NCBI GenBank assembly: GCA_965214495.1
Contig: OZ243958.1
Location: forward strand, 1,488,001 to 1,552,000
Length of the DNA stretch: 64,000 bases
Direction: 5' to 3'
Source: JANQOH01 sp965214495
GTDB taxonomy: Bacteria; Pseudomonadota; Alphaproteobacteria; UBA7887
Shown one piece after another: positions 45,300 through 55,685 of the stretch (positions are counted from its first letter, which is position 1; the number at the start of each line of letters is the position of its first letter). The notes under the pieces are model-generated. The model was given only the letters and a program-made list of their open reading frames with translations. It was not told where the DNA came from and ran no database searches. The position numbers and the translations under genes were made by a program.

Positions 45300-45327
45300 A
45301 TTATAAGCGCGGTCGCGGCGAAGTCAA
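45300..45327 (-). promoter_or_regulatory. sigma-70 type promoter for rpsM-rpsK-rpoA-rplQ
   Basis: On the minus strand TTGACT (45327-45322), 16 bp, TATAAT (45305-45300): the -10 box is perfect and the -35 box has one mismatch. It stands in the 105-bp gap between adk and rpsM, about 60 bp upstream of the rpsM start. The alpha operon genes can therefore be transcribed independently of the upstream spc genes. Confidence 0.8.
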
Positions 45328-45346
45328 TGGCCGGAAACCACCGGCG

Positions 45347-45996
45347 TCACGCGGCCGCGTCGATGGCGGTCTCGATACGACACGCGACCGTGTCCATATC
45401 CGCCATGCCGTCCACGGTCGAGAGCACGCCTTTCGCCTCATACCAGGGCAACAGCGGCGCCGTCTGCGCCCGGTAGGCGGTCAAGCGCTCGCGAACGGTC
45501 TCCGCCCTGTCGTCCTTGCGGCGCACGAACGCACCGCCGCCGCAACGGTCGCAGACTCCCGCCCGCGCGGTCGGCTTGAACGCATCGTGATAGCCGGCAC
45601 CGCAATCGGCGCAAGCGAAACGGCCGGCGATGCGCGACACCAATTCGTCGGCGGCGACGTCCAGAGCGACTACCCGGTCGATGGCGAGGCCGCGTCGGTC
45701 CAGAACCCCGACAAGCGCCTCGGCCTGGGCGGTGGTACGCGGGAAGCCATCAAGAACGAAGCCGTCCGCCGTATCCGGTTCGGCAAGCCGGTCGGCGACG
45801 ATGCCGATAACCACCTCGTCGGGTACCAGATCGCCGGCTGCCATGATCGCCTGGGCGCGTTTGCCCACCGGCGTTCCCCGCGCGACCGCTTCGCGCAGCA
45901 TGTCGCCGGTGGACAGATGCGGAATTCCGAGCCGCGCCCCGAGACGCTCGGCCTGAGTCCCCTTGCCCGATCCCGGCGGCCCGAAAAGGATGAGCC

Positions 45997-46000
<4 letters not shown>
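45347..46000 (-). CDS. adk: adenylate kinase
   Basis: 217 aa; converts AMP and ATP to two ADP. P-loop GPPGSGKGTQ, NMP-binding region LSTGDMLREAV, DGFPRT, and a long LID with four cysteines (CADC ... CDRC), i.e. a structural zinc site. It starts at GTG 46000 overlapping the secY stop (GTGA). Confidence 0.97.
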
Positions 46001-47343
<1,343 letters not shown>

Positions 47344-47390
47344 TCACCCTTCTCCTGCCGACCCGCGCGCCACCTCGCCGCGACAACGGG

Positions 47391-47879
47391 TCATTCGCGC
47401 GTCGCCTCCGCGGCCGACCTGGCGGCGGGCAGGACAACGCGACCGCCGGCCTTCTCGACAGCGGCGACCGCGCTCTTCGACGCGCCCGCGACCTCGACCG
47501 TCAACGCCCGGTCGATCGCACCCCGCCCGAGCAGGCGCACGCCATCCCTGAGACGGGTGACCACGCCGGCCGCTTTCAGAGCGTCATGGGTGACCGGCGC
47601 TGCCGGATCGAGCTTCCCCGCGTCGATGGCCCGTTGCAACCGGTCGAGGTTCACCGCGACGTAGCGCTTGCGGAAGATGTTGTTGAAGCCGTGTTTCGGC
47701 AGACGCCGGTAAAGCGGCATCTGGCCTCCCTCGAAGCCCTTGAGCGAGGCGCCGCTGCGCGATTTCTGCCCTTTGTCGCCACGACCGGCGGTGCCGCCCT
47801 TGCCGCTGCCGATGCCGCGGCCGCGGCGAATGCGCCGCCGCAACGCGCCCGGCTTGTCGGCGAGTTCGTTCAGCTTCAT
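47391..47879 (-). CDS. rplO: 50S ribosomal protein L15
   Basis: 162 aa, L15: the GRGIGSGKGGTAGRGDKGQKSR glycine/basic N-terminal region (in two overlapping blocks) and KGFEGGQMPLYRRLPKHGF are diagnostic. Its start overlaps the rpmD stop (ATGA). Confidence 0.97.
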   Translation of the reverse strand: MKLNELADKPGALRRRIRRGRGIGSGKGGTAGRGDKGQKSRSGASLKGFEGGQMPLYRRLPKHGFNNIFRKRYVAVNLDRLQRAIDAGKLDPAAPVTHDALKAAGVVTRLRDGVRLLGRGAIDRALTVEVAGASKSAVAAVEKAGGRVVLPAARSAAEATRE

Positions 47880-48085
47880 GACCGTTCCCCGCCCGTATCG
47901 ACCCGCTCGACGCGCACCAGATGCCTGACCTTGTCGATCATCCCGCGCACGGCAGGTGTGTCTTCGAGCGTCCGCGTGCGGTGCATCCTGTTCAGCCCGA
48001 GGCCGATCAACGTCTGCCGCTGGTCCTTGCGGCGCCCGATGGGGCTGCCGACCTGGGTGACCGTCACCGTGCCGTCGCTTGCCAT
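47876..48085 (-). CDS. rpmD: 50S ribosomal protein L30
   Basis: 69 aa, L30: VTQVGSPIGRRKDQRQTLIG, LGLNRMHRTRTLED and the final VRHLV strand match the family. Gap of 3 nt after rpsE. Confidence 0.95.
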   Translation of the reverse strand: MASDGTVTVTQVGSPIGRRKDQRQTLIGLGLNRMHRTRTLEDTPAVRGMIDKVRHLVRVERVDTGGERS

Positions 48086-48088
48086 GAC

Positions 48089-48685
48089 CTACTCCGCCCG
48101 CCGCTGCGCGGTCGCCTCGCCACCGCGGGCGCGGCGTCCGATCAGTTCGCCGACCTTCTTGCCGCGCTTGCCGGCGACCGCGCGCGGCGACTGGATCCGG
48201 GCCAGCGCCGCGAAGGTGGCGCGCACCATGTTGTAGGGATTCGCGGTGCCGAGCGACTTGGTCACGATGTCCTGCACGCCGAGGGTTTCGAACACGGCTC
48301 GCATCGGCCCGCCGGCGATGATGCCGGTCCCGGCCGGAGCGGTCCGCAGCAGCACCCGACCGGCGCCATAGCGCCCGGTGACGTCGTGATGGAGCGTCCG
48401 GCCGTCACGCAACGGCACGCGAATCAGTTCGCGTTTCGCGCGCTCCGTCGCCTTGCGGATCGCCTCCGGCACCTCCCGCGCCTTGCCGGCGCCGAACCCG
48501 ACGCGCCCGCGCCGGTCGCCGACCACAACGAGAGCGGCGAACCCGAAACGGCGCCCACCCTTCACCACCTTGGCGACACGGTTGATACCGACCAGCTTGT
48601 CGAACAGATCGCTGTCGGAGTCGTCTTTCCGCCGGTCGCGCCGGTCGCCGCGGCGCCCGCCACGGCGTTTGTCGTCTCTTGCCAT
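48089..48685 (-). CDS. rpsE: 30S ribosomal protein S5
   Basis: 198 aa, S5: VAKVVKGGRRFGFAALVVVG and GRYGAGRVLLRTAPAGTGII are diagnostic. The N-terminal 30 residues are very basic/acidic (RRGDRRDRRKDDSDSD). The ATG at 48685 has a GAGG upstream; a TTG at 48706 overlapping the rplR stop is possible but less likely. Confidence 0.96.
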   Translation of the reverse strand: MARDDKRRGGRRGDRRDRRKDDSDSDLFDKLVGINRVAKVVKGGRRFGFAALVVVGDRRGRVGFGAGKAREVPEAIRKATERAKRELIRVPLRDGRTLHHDVTGRYGAGRVLLRTAPAGTGIIAGGPMRAVFETLGVQDIVTKSLGTANPYNMVRATFAALARIQSPRAVAGKRGKKVGELIGRRARGGEATAQRRAE

Positions 48686-48702
48686 GCCCCGACCTCGCCC
48701 GA

Positions 48703-49065
48703 TCAAAGAACCAGACCGGATTCGCGCGCCGCCTCGGCCAGCGCACGGACCCGGCCGTGATAGATGTAGGCGCCGCGGTCGAACACCACTTCGGTGACGC
48801 CGGCCTCGCGCGCACGTTCAGCCACCAGCTTGCCGACCGCCTTCGCCGCGTTCACATCGGCACCGGTCTTCAGCACCGCGCGCAAATCCTTCTCCAGAGT
48901 CGAGGCGGCGGCGACGGTGCGCCCTTCGTCGTCGCGGATAACCTGTGCATACATGTGCTTGCTCGAGCGATAGACCGACAGCCGGGGCCGGCCGCGGGCA
49001 CGCCGCTTGAGATTGTAACGGTTGCGGCGCTTGCGCCGAGCCGCCAATTGCTTCGATTTATCCAT
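48703..49065 (-). CDS. rplR: 50S ribosomal protein L18
   Basis: 120 aa, L18: RRKRRNRYNLKRRARGRPRL, VYRSSKHMYAQVIRDDEG and FDRGAYIYHGRVRALAEAAR are diagnostic. 5S rRNA-binding protein. Confidence 0.97.
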   Translation of the reverse strand: MDKSKQLAARRKRRNRYNLKRRARGRPRLSVYRSSKHMYAQVIRDDEGRTVAAASTLEKDLRAVLKTGADVNAAKAVGKLVAERAREAGVTEVVFDRGAYIYHGRVRALAEAARESGLVL

Positions 49066-49073
49066 CCGCGCGC

Positions 49074-49613
49074 CTATTTCTCTTTCTTCTTGCCGACTTT
49101 CTGCCGCACGAACTCGCCCTCATAGCGAATGCCTTTCCCCTTGTAGGGTTCGGGCTTGCGCAGAGACCGGATCTCGGCGGCGATCTGGCCGACGCGCTGC
49201 TTGTCGGCGCCGGTCACTGCGATGGCGGTCGGCCGGTCGCAGGCGATCTCCACATCGTCCGGCACCGCGAGCCTGACCTCGTGGCTATAGCCGAGTTGCA
49301 GGCTGAGCATCCCGTCGTTCATCGCGGCGCGGTAGCCGACCCCGCGGATCTCGAGGCGGCGGGTATAACCCTCCGAGACGCCGATGACCATGTTGTTCAC
49401 GAGCGTCCGCGCCAGCCCCCACATCGACCGGGCGCGGCGGCCCTCGCCCCGCATCGCAACCCTGATGCCGCCGTTCTCGCGACTCACGGCCACCGCGTCG
49501 GGCAGGGTGCGGGTGAGCGCGCCGCGTTTTCCCTTCACGGTGACGGTCTGGCCGGCGACGGCCACTTCGACTCCGTCCGGCACCTTGACCGGATGTTTGC
49601 CGATGCGAGACAT
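49074..49613 (-). CDS. rplF: 50S ribosomal protein L6
   Basis: 179 aa, L6: MSRIGKHPVKVPDGVEV start, LARTLVNNMVIGVSEGYTR and KPEPYKGKGIRYEGEFVR are diagnostic. The ATG at 49613 is preferred over an upstream in-frame start at 49688. Confidence 0.97.
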   Translation of the reverse strand: MSRIGKHPVKVPDGVEVAVAGQTVTVKGKRGALTRTLPDAVAVSRENGGIRVAMRGEGRRARSMWGLARTLVNNMVIGVSEGYTRRLEIRGVGYRAAMNDGMLSLQLGYSHEVRLAVPDDVEIACDRPTAIAVTGADKQRVGQIAAEIRSLRKPEPYKGKGIRYEGEFVRQKVGKKKEK

Positions 49614-49632
49614 GGCTCTTCTCCCGGCCTCC

Positions 49633-50031
49633 CTAAAACACCTGGCAGAGCACTTCGCCGCCGACATTCGCAGCGCGAGCCGCAGCATCCGACATCACGC
49701 CGCGCGGGGTCGAGAGGATCGAGATCCCGAGCCCGTCATAGACCCGCGGCAGTTCCTTGATCGACGAATAGACCCGCCGCCCGGGCCGCGAGACGCGGCT
49801 GATCTCGCGGATCACCGGATAGCCGTCGTGATACTTGAGTTCGATCTCCAGGAACGGCTTGGCGGGCTGATCTTCGAGCCGACGATAACCGCGGATATAG
49901 CCTTCGCTGGCCAACACTTCCAGCACGTTGGCGCGCAACCGCGACGCCGGGCACCGCACCACCTGCTTGTTCACGCGCTGGCCATTGCGGATACGGGTCA
50001 ACATGTCGCCGACCGGGTCGCTCATCGTCAT
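49633..50031 (-). CDS. rpsH: 30S ribosomal protein S8
   Basis: 132 aa, the standard length of S8. MTMSDPVGDMLTRIRNGQ at the N-terminus and LGISILSTPRGVMSDAAA near the C-terminus are diagnostic. Starts at 50031 (or 50025, two residues shorter). Confidence 0.97.
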   Translation of the reverse strand: MTMSDPVGDMLTRIRNGQRVNKQVVRCPASRLRANVLEVLASEGYIRGYRRLEDQPAKPFLEIELKYHDGYPVIREISRVSRPGRRVYSSIKELPRVYDGLGISILSTPRGVMSDAAARAANVGGEVLCQVF

Positions 50032-50044
50032 CGCGGCGCCCTCC

Positions 50045-50350
50045 CTACCAGCTCGACTTGACCATTCCCGGGATCTGGCCGTCGGAGGCCAGCTCGCGCA
50101 AGGCGATGCGCGACATCTTGAGCTTGCGGTAGTAACCGCGCGGACGCCCCGACACGATGCAACGGTTGCGGACGCGCGACGGTGCGCTGTTGCGCGGCAG
50201 CGCGGCGAGTTCGAGCCTGGCCTGGAAGCGTTCCTCCATCGGCAGCGAGTTGTCGTTCGCGATCGCCTTGAGCGCCGCCCGCTTCGCGGCATAACGCACC
50301 ACCATCCCCCGCCGCTTGCGGTCTCGTTCCACCGCGCTTCGTTTGGCCAT
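50045..50350 (-). CDS. rpsN: 30S ribosomal protein S14
   Basis: 101 aa, S14 without zinc cysteines: RNRCIVSGRPRGYYRKLKMSR and ALRELASDGQIPGMVKSSW are diagnostic. The ATG at 50350 (MAKRSAVERD) gives the normal length. Confidence 0.97.
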   Translation of the reverse strand: MAKRSAVERDRKRRGMVVRYAAKRAALKAIANDNSLPMEERFQARLELAALPRNSAPSRVRNRCIVSGRPRGYYRKLKMSRIALRELASDGQIPGMVKSSW

Positions 50351-50379
50351 TCGCCCGATCCCTCTTTCCTGAACCGTCC

Positions 50380-50922
50380 TCACGCCGCCGTGAAGGGCAT
50401 GTTGAAGCCGCCGAGCAACGCCCGCGCCTCATCGTCGGTCGTTGCCGTGGTCGCGATCACGATGTCGAGTCCGCGCACCGTGTCGATGGAGTCGTAGCCG
50501 ATCTCGGGAAACACGATCTGCTCCTTCAGTCCGAGCGCGTAGTTGCCGCGCCCGTCGAAACTGTTGGACGAGACACCGTGAAAATCGCGCACCCGGGGCA
50601 GGGCGACGTTGACCAGACGGTCGAGAAATTCGTACATGCGCTCGCGCCGCAAGGTGACCTTGCAGCCGACCGTCATCCCCTCGCGCAATTTGAAGTTCGC
50701 GATCGACCGCTTTGCCCGCGTGATCACGGGTTTCTGGCCGGCGATGGCGGTCATGTCGGCGACCGCGCCCTGGATCTGCTTGTTGTCGCGCGCCGCCTCG
50801 CCGACTCCCATGTTGAGTACGATCTTGTCGAGCCTGGGCGCCCGCATCGGGTTAGCATATCCGAAGCGCTCGATCAGGGCGGGCCTGAGCGTGGTCTTGT
50901 AGTGTTCGTACAGGCGGGCCAC
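50380..50922 (-). CDS. rplE: 50S ribosomal protein L5
   Basis: 180 aa, L5: RLDKIVLNMGVGEAARDNKQ, FKLREGMTVGCKVTLRRERMYEFLDRL (in blocks) and GLKEQIVFPEIGYD are diagnostic. Confidence 0.97.
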   Translation of the reverse strand: MARLYEHYKTTLRPALIERFGYANPMRAPRLDKIVLNMGVGEAARDNKQIQGAVADMTAIAGQKPVITRAKRSIANFKLREGMTVGCKVTLRRERMYEFLDRLVNVALPRVRDFHGVSSNSFDGRGNYALGLKEQIVFPEIGYDSIDTVRGLDIVIATTATTDDEARALLGGFNMPFTAA

Positions 50923-50932
50923 GGCGACCTCC

Positions 50933-51256
50933 TCAGCGATCGATGACTTCGCCGGAGCGCTTGGCGTAGCGCACCTTGCGACCGTCTTCGAGGAAGCGGA
51001 AACCGACCCGGGTCGGCTTGCCGTCCTTGGGGTCGCGCAACGCGACGACCGAGATGTCGAGCGGCGCTTCCTTCTCCAGGATACCGCCGGGCGAGGCCGG
51101 GTTGGGGCGGGTGTGGCGCTTCACCATGTTGACGCCCTGCACGACCACGCGCCGCTGTTTGCGATCGATGCGCAACACCTCGCCGGTTCTTCCCTTTTCG
51201 CGACCGCTGGTAACCACCACGTTGTCGCCCCGGCGCACTCTGAACTTCTCGGCCAT
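50933..51256 (-). CDS. rplX: 50S ribosomal protein L24
   Basis: 107 aa, L24: KFRVRRGDNVVVTSGREKGR KOW motif and GVNMVKRHTRPNPASPGGI are diagnostic. The ATG at 51256 gives the family's normal start. Confidence 0.97.
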   Translation of the reverse strand: MAEKFRVRRGDNVVVTSGREKGRTGEVLRIDRKQRRVVVQGVNMVKRHTRPNPASPGGILEKEAPLDISVVALRDPKDGKPTRVGFRFLEDGRKVRYAKRSGEVIDR

Positions 51257-51267
51257 CGCGCGAATCC

Positions 51268-51636
51268 TCACAACACTTCCGGCGCCAGCGAGACGATGCG
51301 CATGAAGCGTCGGGCCCTGAGTTCGCGCGTGACGGGGCCGAAGATGCGCGTGCCGACGGGTTCGCCCTGGCGATTGATCAACACCGCGGCATTGTTGTCG
51401 AAGCGGATGGCGCCGCCGTCGGGGCGGCGAATTTCCTTGGCGGTGCGCACGATGACCGCATGATGGATCTCGCCCTTTCTGACCCGGCCGCGCGGGATCG
51501 CTTCCTTGACGGTCACCACAATGACGTCGCCCACCGACGCCGTGCGCCGCCCGGCGCCGCCCAGCACCTTGATGCACTGCACCCGCCGGGCGCCGGAATT
51601 GTCGGCGACGTCAAGGTCCGTCTGCATCTGGATCAT
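51268..51636 (-). CDS. rplN: 50S ribosomal protein L14
   Basis: 122 aa, L14: MIQMQTDLDVADNSGARRVQ, VLGGAGRRTASVGDVIVV and IFGPVTRELRARRFMRIVSLAPEVL (split) match the family exactly in length and motifs. Confidence 0.98.
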   Translation of the reverse strand: MIQMQTDLDVADNSGARRVQCIKVLGGAGRRTASVGDVIVVTVKEAIPRGRVRKGEIHHAVIVRTAKEIRRPDGGAIRFDNNAAVLINRQGEPVGTRIFGPVTRELRARRFMRIVSLAPEVL

Positions 51637-51669
51637 GCGCGACTCCCGTTTCGTGTCATGCGGCGCGGC

Positions 51670-51906
51670 TCAGGCGCCGTCCGACACGACCTCCCAGCGT
51701 TTCGATCTGGACATCGGCCGGCATTCCCGGATGCGCACGACGTCGCCCACCTTGTGGGCGTTGTCCGGATCGTGCGCGGCGTAACGCTTCGACCGGCGGA
51801 TGAACTTCTTGTAAACCGGGTGGCGGAACCGCCGTTCGACCCGGACCATGACCGTCTTGTCGGCCCTGTCGCGGACCACGGTTCCCTGCAAGATTCGTTT
51901 CGGCAT
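51670..51906 (-). CDS. rpsQ: 30S ribosomal protein S17
   Basis: 78 aa, S17: MPKRILQGTVVRDRADKTVM and VGDVVRIRECRPMSRSKRW are diagnostic. ATG at 51906. Confidence 0.97.
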   Translation of the reverse strand: MPKRILQGTVVRDRADKTVMVRVERRFRHPVYKKFIRRSKRYAAHDPDNAHKVGDVVRIRECRPMSRSKRWEVVSDGA

Positions 51907-51911
51907 CGCCC

Positions 51912-52121
51912 TTATCCGCCCGTCTGCGCGCCGGCCCGCATCCGTTCGCCGAGCACGCCGCAAATGCGGGCGATGTCGCGGCGGACTTCGCGGACGCGCG
52001 CGGTGTTCTCGAGCTGCCCGGTGGCGCGCTGGAAACGCAGGTTGAACTGTTCCTTTTTCAGGTCCTGCAACTGGCTCCGCAACGCCGCGTCGTCGCGGCC
52101 GCGGAGTTCCCGCGCCTTCAC
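51912..52121 (-). CDS. rpmC: 50S ribosomal protein L29
   Basis: 69 aa, L29: LQDLKKEQFNLRFQRATGQLEN and the ARVREVRRDIARI helix are diagnostic. It starts at GTG 52121, overlapping the rplP stop (GTGA). Confidence 0.95.
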   Translation of the reverse strand: MKARELRGRDDAALRSQLQDLKKEQFNLRFQRATGQLENTARVREVRRDIARICGVLGERMRAGAQTGG

Positions 52122-52543
52122 CGTCCGTCCCCGTCGCCGACGCGGGTGACGAAGCGCGTGTGCATCGGCAGCTTTGCCGCGCCGCGCGCGAACGCCGCCC
52201 GCGCGAGGTCGGACGGGACTCCGTCGAGCTCGAACATGATGCGCCCGGGCTTGACCCGGCACATCCAGTATTCGGGAGCGCCCTTGCCCTTTCCCATACG
52301 CACTTCGGTCGGTTTCTTGCTCACCGGCACGTCGGGAAAGATTCGGATCCACATGCGTCCCGCGCGCTTGATGTGCCGGGTTATGGCCCGCCGGGCAGCC
52401 TCGATCTGCTGCGCCGTCACCCGCGCGGCCTCGGTCGATTTGAGGCCGTAGGCGCCGAAATTCAGAGCCGTGCCGCCCTTGGCCAGGCCGTGGATACGGC
52501 CTTTGTGGGCCTTGCGGTATCTGGTGCGCTTGGGACTCAGCAT
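52118..52543 (-). CDS. rplP: 50S ribosomal protein L16
   Basis: 141 aa, L16: MLSPKRTRYRKAHKGRIHG, GAYGLKSTEAARVTAQQIEAAR and MGKGKGAPEYWMCRVKPGRI are diagnostic. Confidence 0.97.
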   Translation of the reverse strand: MLSPKRTRYRKAHKGRIHGLAKGGTALNFGAYGLKSTEAARVTAQQIEAARRAITRHIKRAGRMWIRIFPDVPVSKKPTEVRMGKGKGAPEYWMCRVKPGRIMFELDGVPSDLARAAFARGAAKLPMHTRFVTRVGDGDGR

Positions 52544-52558
52544 GGCTGCGTTCCTTCG

Positions 52559-53239
52559 TTACACACGGGCGCCGTGGAACTCGCTGCGGCGGCGGTCCTG
52601 CGCCATCGGATCGTGTTCCATGATCTCGCCCTTGAATACCCAGACCTTGACGCCGCAAGTTCCATAGGCCGTCTGCGCCTTCTTGACCCCATAGTCGATA
52701 TCGGCTCGCAGCGTGTGCAGCGGCACACGCCCTTCGCGATACCATTCGGTGCGCGCGATCTCGGCGCCGCCGAGGCGGCCGCCGCAATTGATGCGGATGC
52801 CGAGCGCGCCCAGGCGCATCGCCGACTGCACCGCCCGCTTCATGGCGCGCCGGAAAGCGACGCGCCGCTCGAGCTGCTGCGCAATACCCTCGGCTACCAA
52901 TTGCGCGTCGGTCTCCGGCTTGCGGATCTCGACGATGTTGATGTGGACTTCGCTCTCGGTGAGCTTCGCCACATCGACGCGCAAGCGTTCGATATCGGCG
53001 CCCTTCTTGCCGATCACCATGCCGGGACGCGCGGAGTGGATGGTCACGCGGGCCTTCTTCGCCGGACGCTCGATAACGATCCGCGACACGCTCGCCTGGC
53101 TCAGGCGCTTGTGCAGAAAGCGGCGGATCTTGAGGTCTTCGTGCAACAGATCGCCGTAATCGGAATCGGCATACCAACGCGAATCCCACGTCCGGTTGAT
53201 ACCGAGCCGGAGCCCGACGGGATTGACCTTCTGGCCCAT
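52559..53239 (-). CDS. rpsC: 30S ribosomal protein S3
   Basis: 226 aa, S3: MGQKVNPVGLRLGINRTWDS start, KH domain with GMVIGKKGADIERL, and GGAEIARTEWYREGRVPLHTLRADIDYG (in blocks) are diagnostic. Confidence 0.97.
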   Translation of the reverse strand: MGQKVNPVGLRLGINRTWDSRWYADSDYGDLLHEDLKIRRFLHKRLSQASVSRIVIERPAKKARVTIHSARPGMVIGKKGADIERLRVDVAKLTESEVHINIVEIRKPETDAQLVAEGIAQQLERRVAFRRAMKRAVQSAMRLGALGIRINCGGRLGGAEIARTEWYREGRVPLHTLRADIDYGVKKAQTAYGTCGVKVWVFKGEIMEHDPMAQDRRRSEFHGARV

Positions 53240-53251
53240 GCGCCCCTCTCC

Positions 53252-53626
53252 CTATTCCTCGCGCTCGCGCACCACGACCGTGAGCCGACTGAACGGCTTG
53301 ACGATCCTGCCGGTGCGCCCGCGCGCCCGCGGCCGCCAGCGGCGCATGGTGAGCGCCTTGCCGACATGCGCATCGGCGACGTAGAGCCGGTCGACGTCGA
53401 GGTCGTGATTGTTCTCCGCGTTCGAGATTGCCGACTGCAACACGCCGCGCACGGCACCGGCGATGCGGCGGCGCGAGAAGGCCAGCACGCTCAAGGCCTT
53501 TTCGCAGGGCAGCCCACGAATCGACTCGGCCACAAGATTCAGTTTCCGCGGGCTGGTGCGCAGCGATTTGGCCATCGCCATCGCTTCGTTTTCCGCCACC
53601 CGGCGCCCGCGCATGGGCTTGCCCAC
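53252..53626 (-). CDS. rplV: 50S ribosomal protein L22
   Basis: 124 aa, L22: LRTSPRKLNLVAESIRGLPC and RWRPRARGRTGRIVKPFSRL (tunnel-lining loop and end) are diagnostic. It starts with GTG at 53626, 3 nt after the rpsS stop. Confidence 0.96.
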   Translation of the reverse strand: MGKPMRGRRVAENEAMAMAKSLRTSPRKLNLVAESIRGLPCEKALSVLAFSRRRIAGAVRGVLQSAISNAENNHDLDVDRLYVADAHVGKALTMRRWRPRARGRTGRIVKPFSRLTVVVREREE

Positions 53627-53629
53627 GGC

Positions 53630-53908
53630 TCAGCTCCTCCGCGCCTTCTTGTCGCCCGCATGCCCATAATAGGTGCGCGTGGGCGCGAACTCGCCGAATT
53701 TGTGGCCGACCATGTTCTCGGTCACGAGCACCGGAATGAACTTGCGGCCGTTGTGGACTCCGAAGGTAAGGCCGACGAATTGGGGCAGGATGGTGGAGCG
53801 TCGCGACCAGGTCTTGATCACTTCCTTGCGCCCGGCCGCATGAACGGCATCGGCTTTCTTCAACAGATAACCGTCCACGAACGGACCTTTGCGGATGGAT
53901 CGCGCCAT
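53630..53908 (-). CDS. rpsS: 30S ribosomal protein S19
   Basis: 92 aa, S19: ARSIRKGPFVDGYLLKKAD, RRSTILPQFVGLTFGVHNG and KFGEFAPTRTYYGHAGDKK are diagnostic. Confidence 0.97.
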   Translation of the reverse strand: MARSIRKGPFVDGYLLKKADAVHAAGRKEVIKTWSRRSTILPQFVGLTFGVHNGRKFIPVLVTENMVGHKFGEFAPTRTYYGHAGDKKARRS

Positions 53909-53918
53909 GCCCGCCTCC

Positions 53919-54758
53919 CTAGCGCCGCTTTCTGGCCCGGTGGCGGCTGCGCAGAATCAACCGGTCGCTCGCCTTGTTGCGCCGGGTGCGCTTGCCCTTG
54001 GTGGGCACGCCCCATGGAGTCACCGGATGCCGTCCGCCCGACGACTTGCCTTCGCCGCCGCCGTGCGGATGATCGACCGGGTTCATCGCGACGCCGCGCA
54101 CCTTGGGCCGCCGCCCGCGCCAGCGGTTACGGCCCGCCTTGCCGAGCTTGATGTTCTGGTTGTCGGCGTTGGAGACCGCGCCCACCGTCGCCATGCACTC
54201 GGCGCGCACCATGCGTTGTTCGCCGGACGACAGTCGCAACAGCGCGTAGCCGGCGTCCTTGCCGACCAATTGCGCATAGTTGCCGGCGGCGCGGGCGATC
54301 TGGCCGCCCTTGCCCGGCTTCATCTCGACGTTGTGGACGATCGTGCCGACCGGCATGTTGCGCATCGGCATGGCGTTACCGGGCTTGATGTCGGCGTGTT
54401 CGTCCGCCACCACCCGGTCGCCGGCGCGCAGCCGCTGGGGTGCGACGATGTAGGCTCGCTCACCGTCTTCATAGCGCAGCAACGCGATGAAGGCCGAGCG
54501 GTTGGGATCGTATTCAAGGCGCTCGACCGTCGCCGGAAGGCCGAATTTGCGCCGCTTGAAATCGACCACCCGATAGCGCCGCTTGTGACCGCCGCCGCGA
54601 CGGCGTGTGGTCATCCGACCCTGGTTGTTGCGGCCGCCCGAGCTCGACTTGCCTTCGACCAGCGTCTTGACCGGCGGCCCCTTGTGCAGTTGGCTGCGGT
54701 CGACGAGAACGAGGCCGCGCCGCGACGGCGTGGTGGGGCGATAGGTTTTCAGGGCCAT
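53919..54758 (-). CDS. rplB: 50S ribosomal protein L2
   Basis: 279 aa, L2: MALKTYRPTTPSRRGLV start, RYRVVDFKRRKFGLPATVER, and the peptidyl-transferase-proximal RGVAMNPVDHPHGGGEGKSS with the essential histidine are present. Confidence 0.98.
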   Translation of the reverse strand: MALKTYRPTTPSRRGLVLVDRSQLHKGPPVKTLVEGKSSSGGRNNQGRMTTRRRGGGHKRRYRVVDFKRRKFGLPATVERLEYDPNRSAFIALLRYEDGERAYIVAPQRLRAGDRVVADEHADIKPGNAMPMRNMPVGTIVHNVEMKPGKGGQIARAAGNYAQLVGKDAGYALLRLSSGEQRMVRAECMATVGAVSNADNQNIKLGKAGRNRWRGRRPKVRGVAMNPVDHPHGGGEGKSSGGRHPVTPWGVPTKGKRTRRNKASDRLILRSRHRARKRR

Positions 54759-54769
54759 CCGCGCGCCTC

Positions 54770-55063
54770 CTAAATGCCCGCCATGTAGTCGAGGCTCTCG
54801 CCCTCGGCGAGGGTGACGATCGCCTTCTTCACGTCCGGTCGGCGTCCGGGCCGGCCGCGGACCCGCTTGACCTTGCCCTTGACGTTGAGCGTGTTGACAC
54901 CGGCTACCTTGACCGAAAACAGCGTCTCGACCGCCTGCCTGATCTCGGGCTTCGTCGCGTCGCGGGAAACACGGAAGGCATATTGATTGTGTTCGCTGAG
55001 CGCGGTCGTCTTTTCGGTGATGACGGGGCCGCGGACGATATCGCACGCGCGTTCGGGGGTCAT
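54770..55063 (-). CDS. rplW: 50S ribosomal protein L23
   Basis: 97 aa, L23: RGPVITEKTTALSEHNQYAF and VAGVNTLNVKGKVKRVRGRPG are diagnostic. The ATG overlaps the rplD stop (ATGA). It forms the chaperone and SRP docking site at the tunnel exit. Confidence 0.96.
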   Translation of the reverse strand: MTPERACDIVRGPVITEKTTALSEHNQYAFRVSRDATKPEIRQAVETLFSVKVAGVNTLNVKGKVKRVRGRPGRRPDVKKAIVTLAEGESLDYMAGI

Positions 55064-55680
55064 GACAGGCGTTCCTCGAGCGCCGCGACGCCGGCCCTGG
55101 TCAACACCAGAATGTCGCGGCGCAGGATGTCGTAAACGTTCGCCCCCTGGCTCGGCAGCAGATCGAGGCCGGGGAGGTTGGCCGCGGCGCGGCGGAAATT
55201 GACATCGATCTCCGGGCCATCGACGACGAGCACCGACTCCCAGCCGAAACCGGCGAGCCGTTTGGCGAGCGCCGCGGTCTTCGGCTCGTCGAGACGCGCC
55301 GTGTCGAGCACCACCAGCTTGCCTTCGGCCTGCTTGGACGACAATGCGCATTTGAGCGCCAGCCGGCGCACCTTGCGGGGCAGCGCGGTCTCGTGGCTGC
55401 GCGGCAGCGGCCCGAAGGCGCGACCGCCGCCGCGGAACTGCGACACCTTGCGGTTGCCGCGCCGCGCCCGGCCCGTTCCCTTCTGCTTGTACGCCTTGGC
55501 GCCGGTACCGGCGACGTCGCTGCAGCCCTGCACTTTGCGGGATCCTGCGCGCCGCCGCGCCAACTGCCAGACCACGACCCGCTTGAGCACATCGCCGCGT
55601 ACCGGCACGCCGAACACCGAGTCGGCCAGTTCGATTCGACCGGCGGATTCGTTGTCGAGCGTCAGCACGTCGCGTTGCAT
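55060..55680 (-). CDS. rplD: 50S ribosomal protein L4
   Basis: 206 aa, L4: QKGTGRARRGNRKVSQFRGG and GRAFGPLPRSHETALPRKVRR loops, and the C-terminal VYDILRRDILVLTRAGVAAL are diagnostic. ATG at 55680, 5 nt after rplC. Confidence 0.97.
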   Translation of the reverse strand: MQRDVLTLDNESAGRIELADSVFGVPVRGDVLKRVVVWQLARRRAGSRKVQGCSDVAGTGAKAYKQKGTGRARRGNRKVSQFRGGGRAFGPLPRSHETALPRKVRRLALKCALSSKQAEGKLVVLDTARLDEPKTAALAKRLAGFGWESVLVVDGPEIDVNFRRAAANLPGLDLLPSQGANVYDILRRDILVLTRAGVAALEERLS

Positions 55681-55685
55681 GGCGT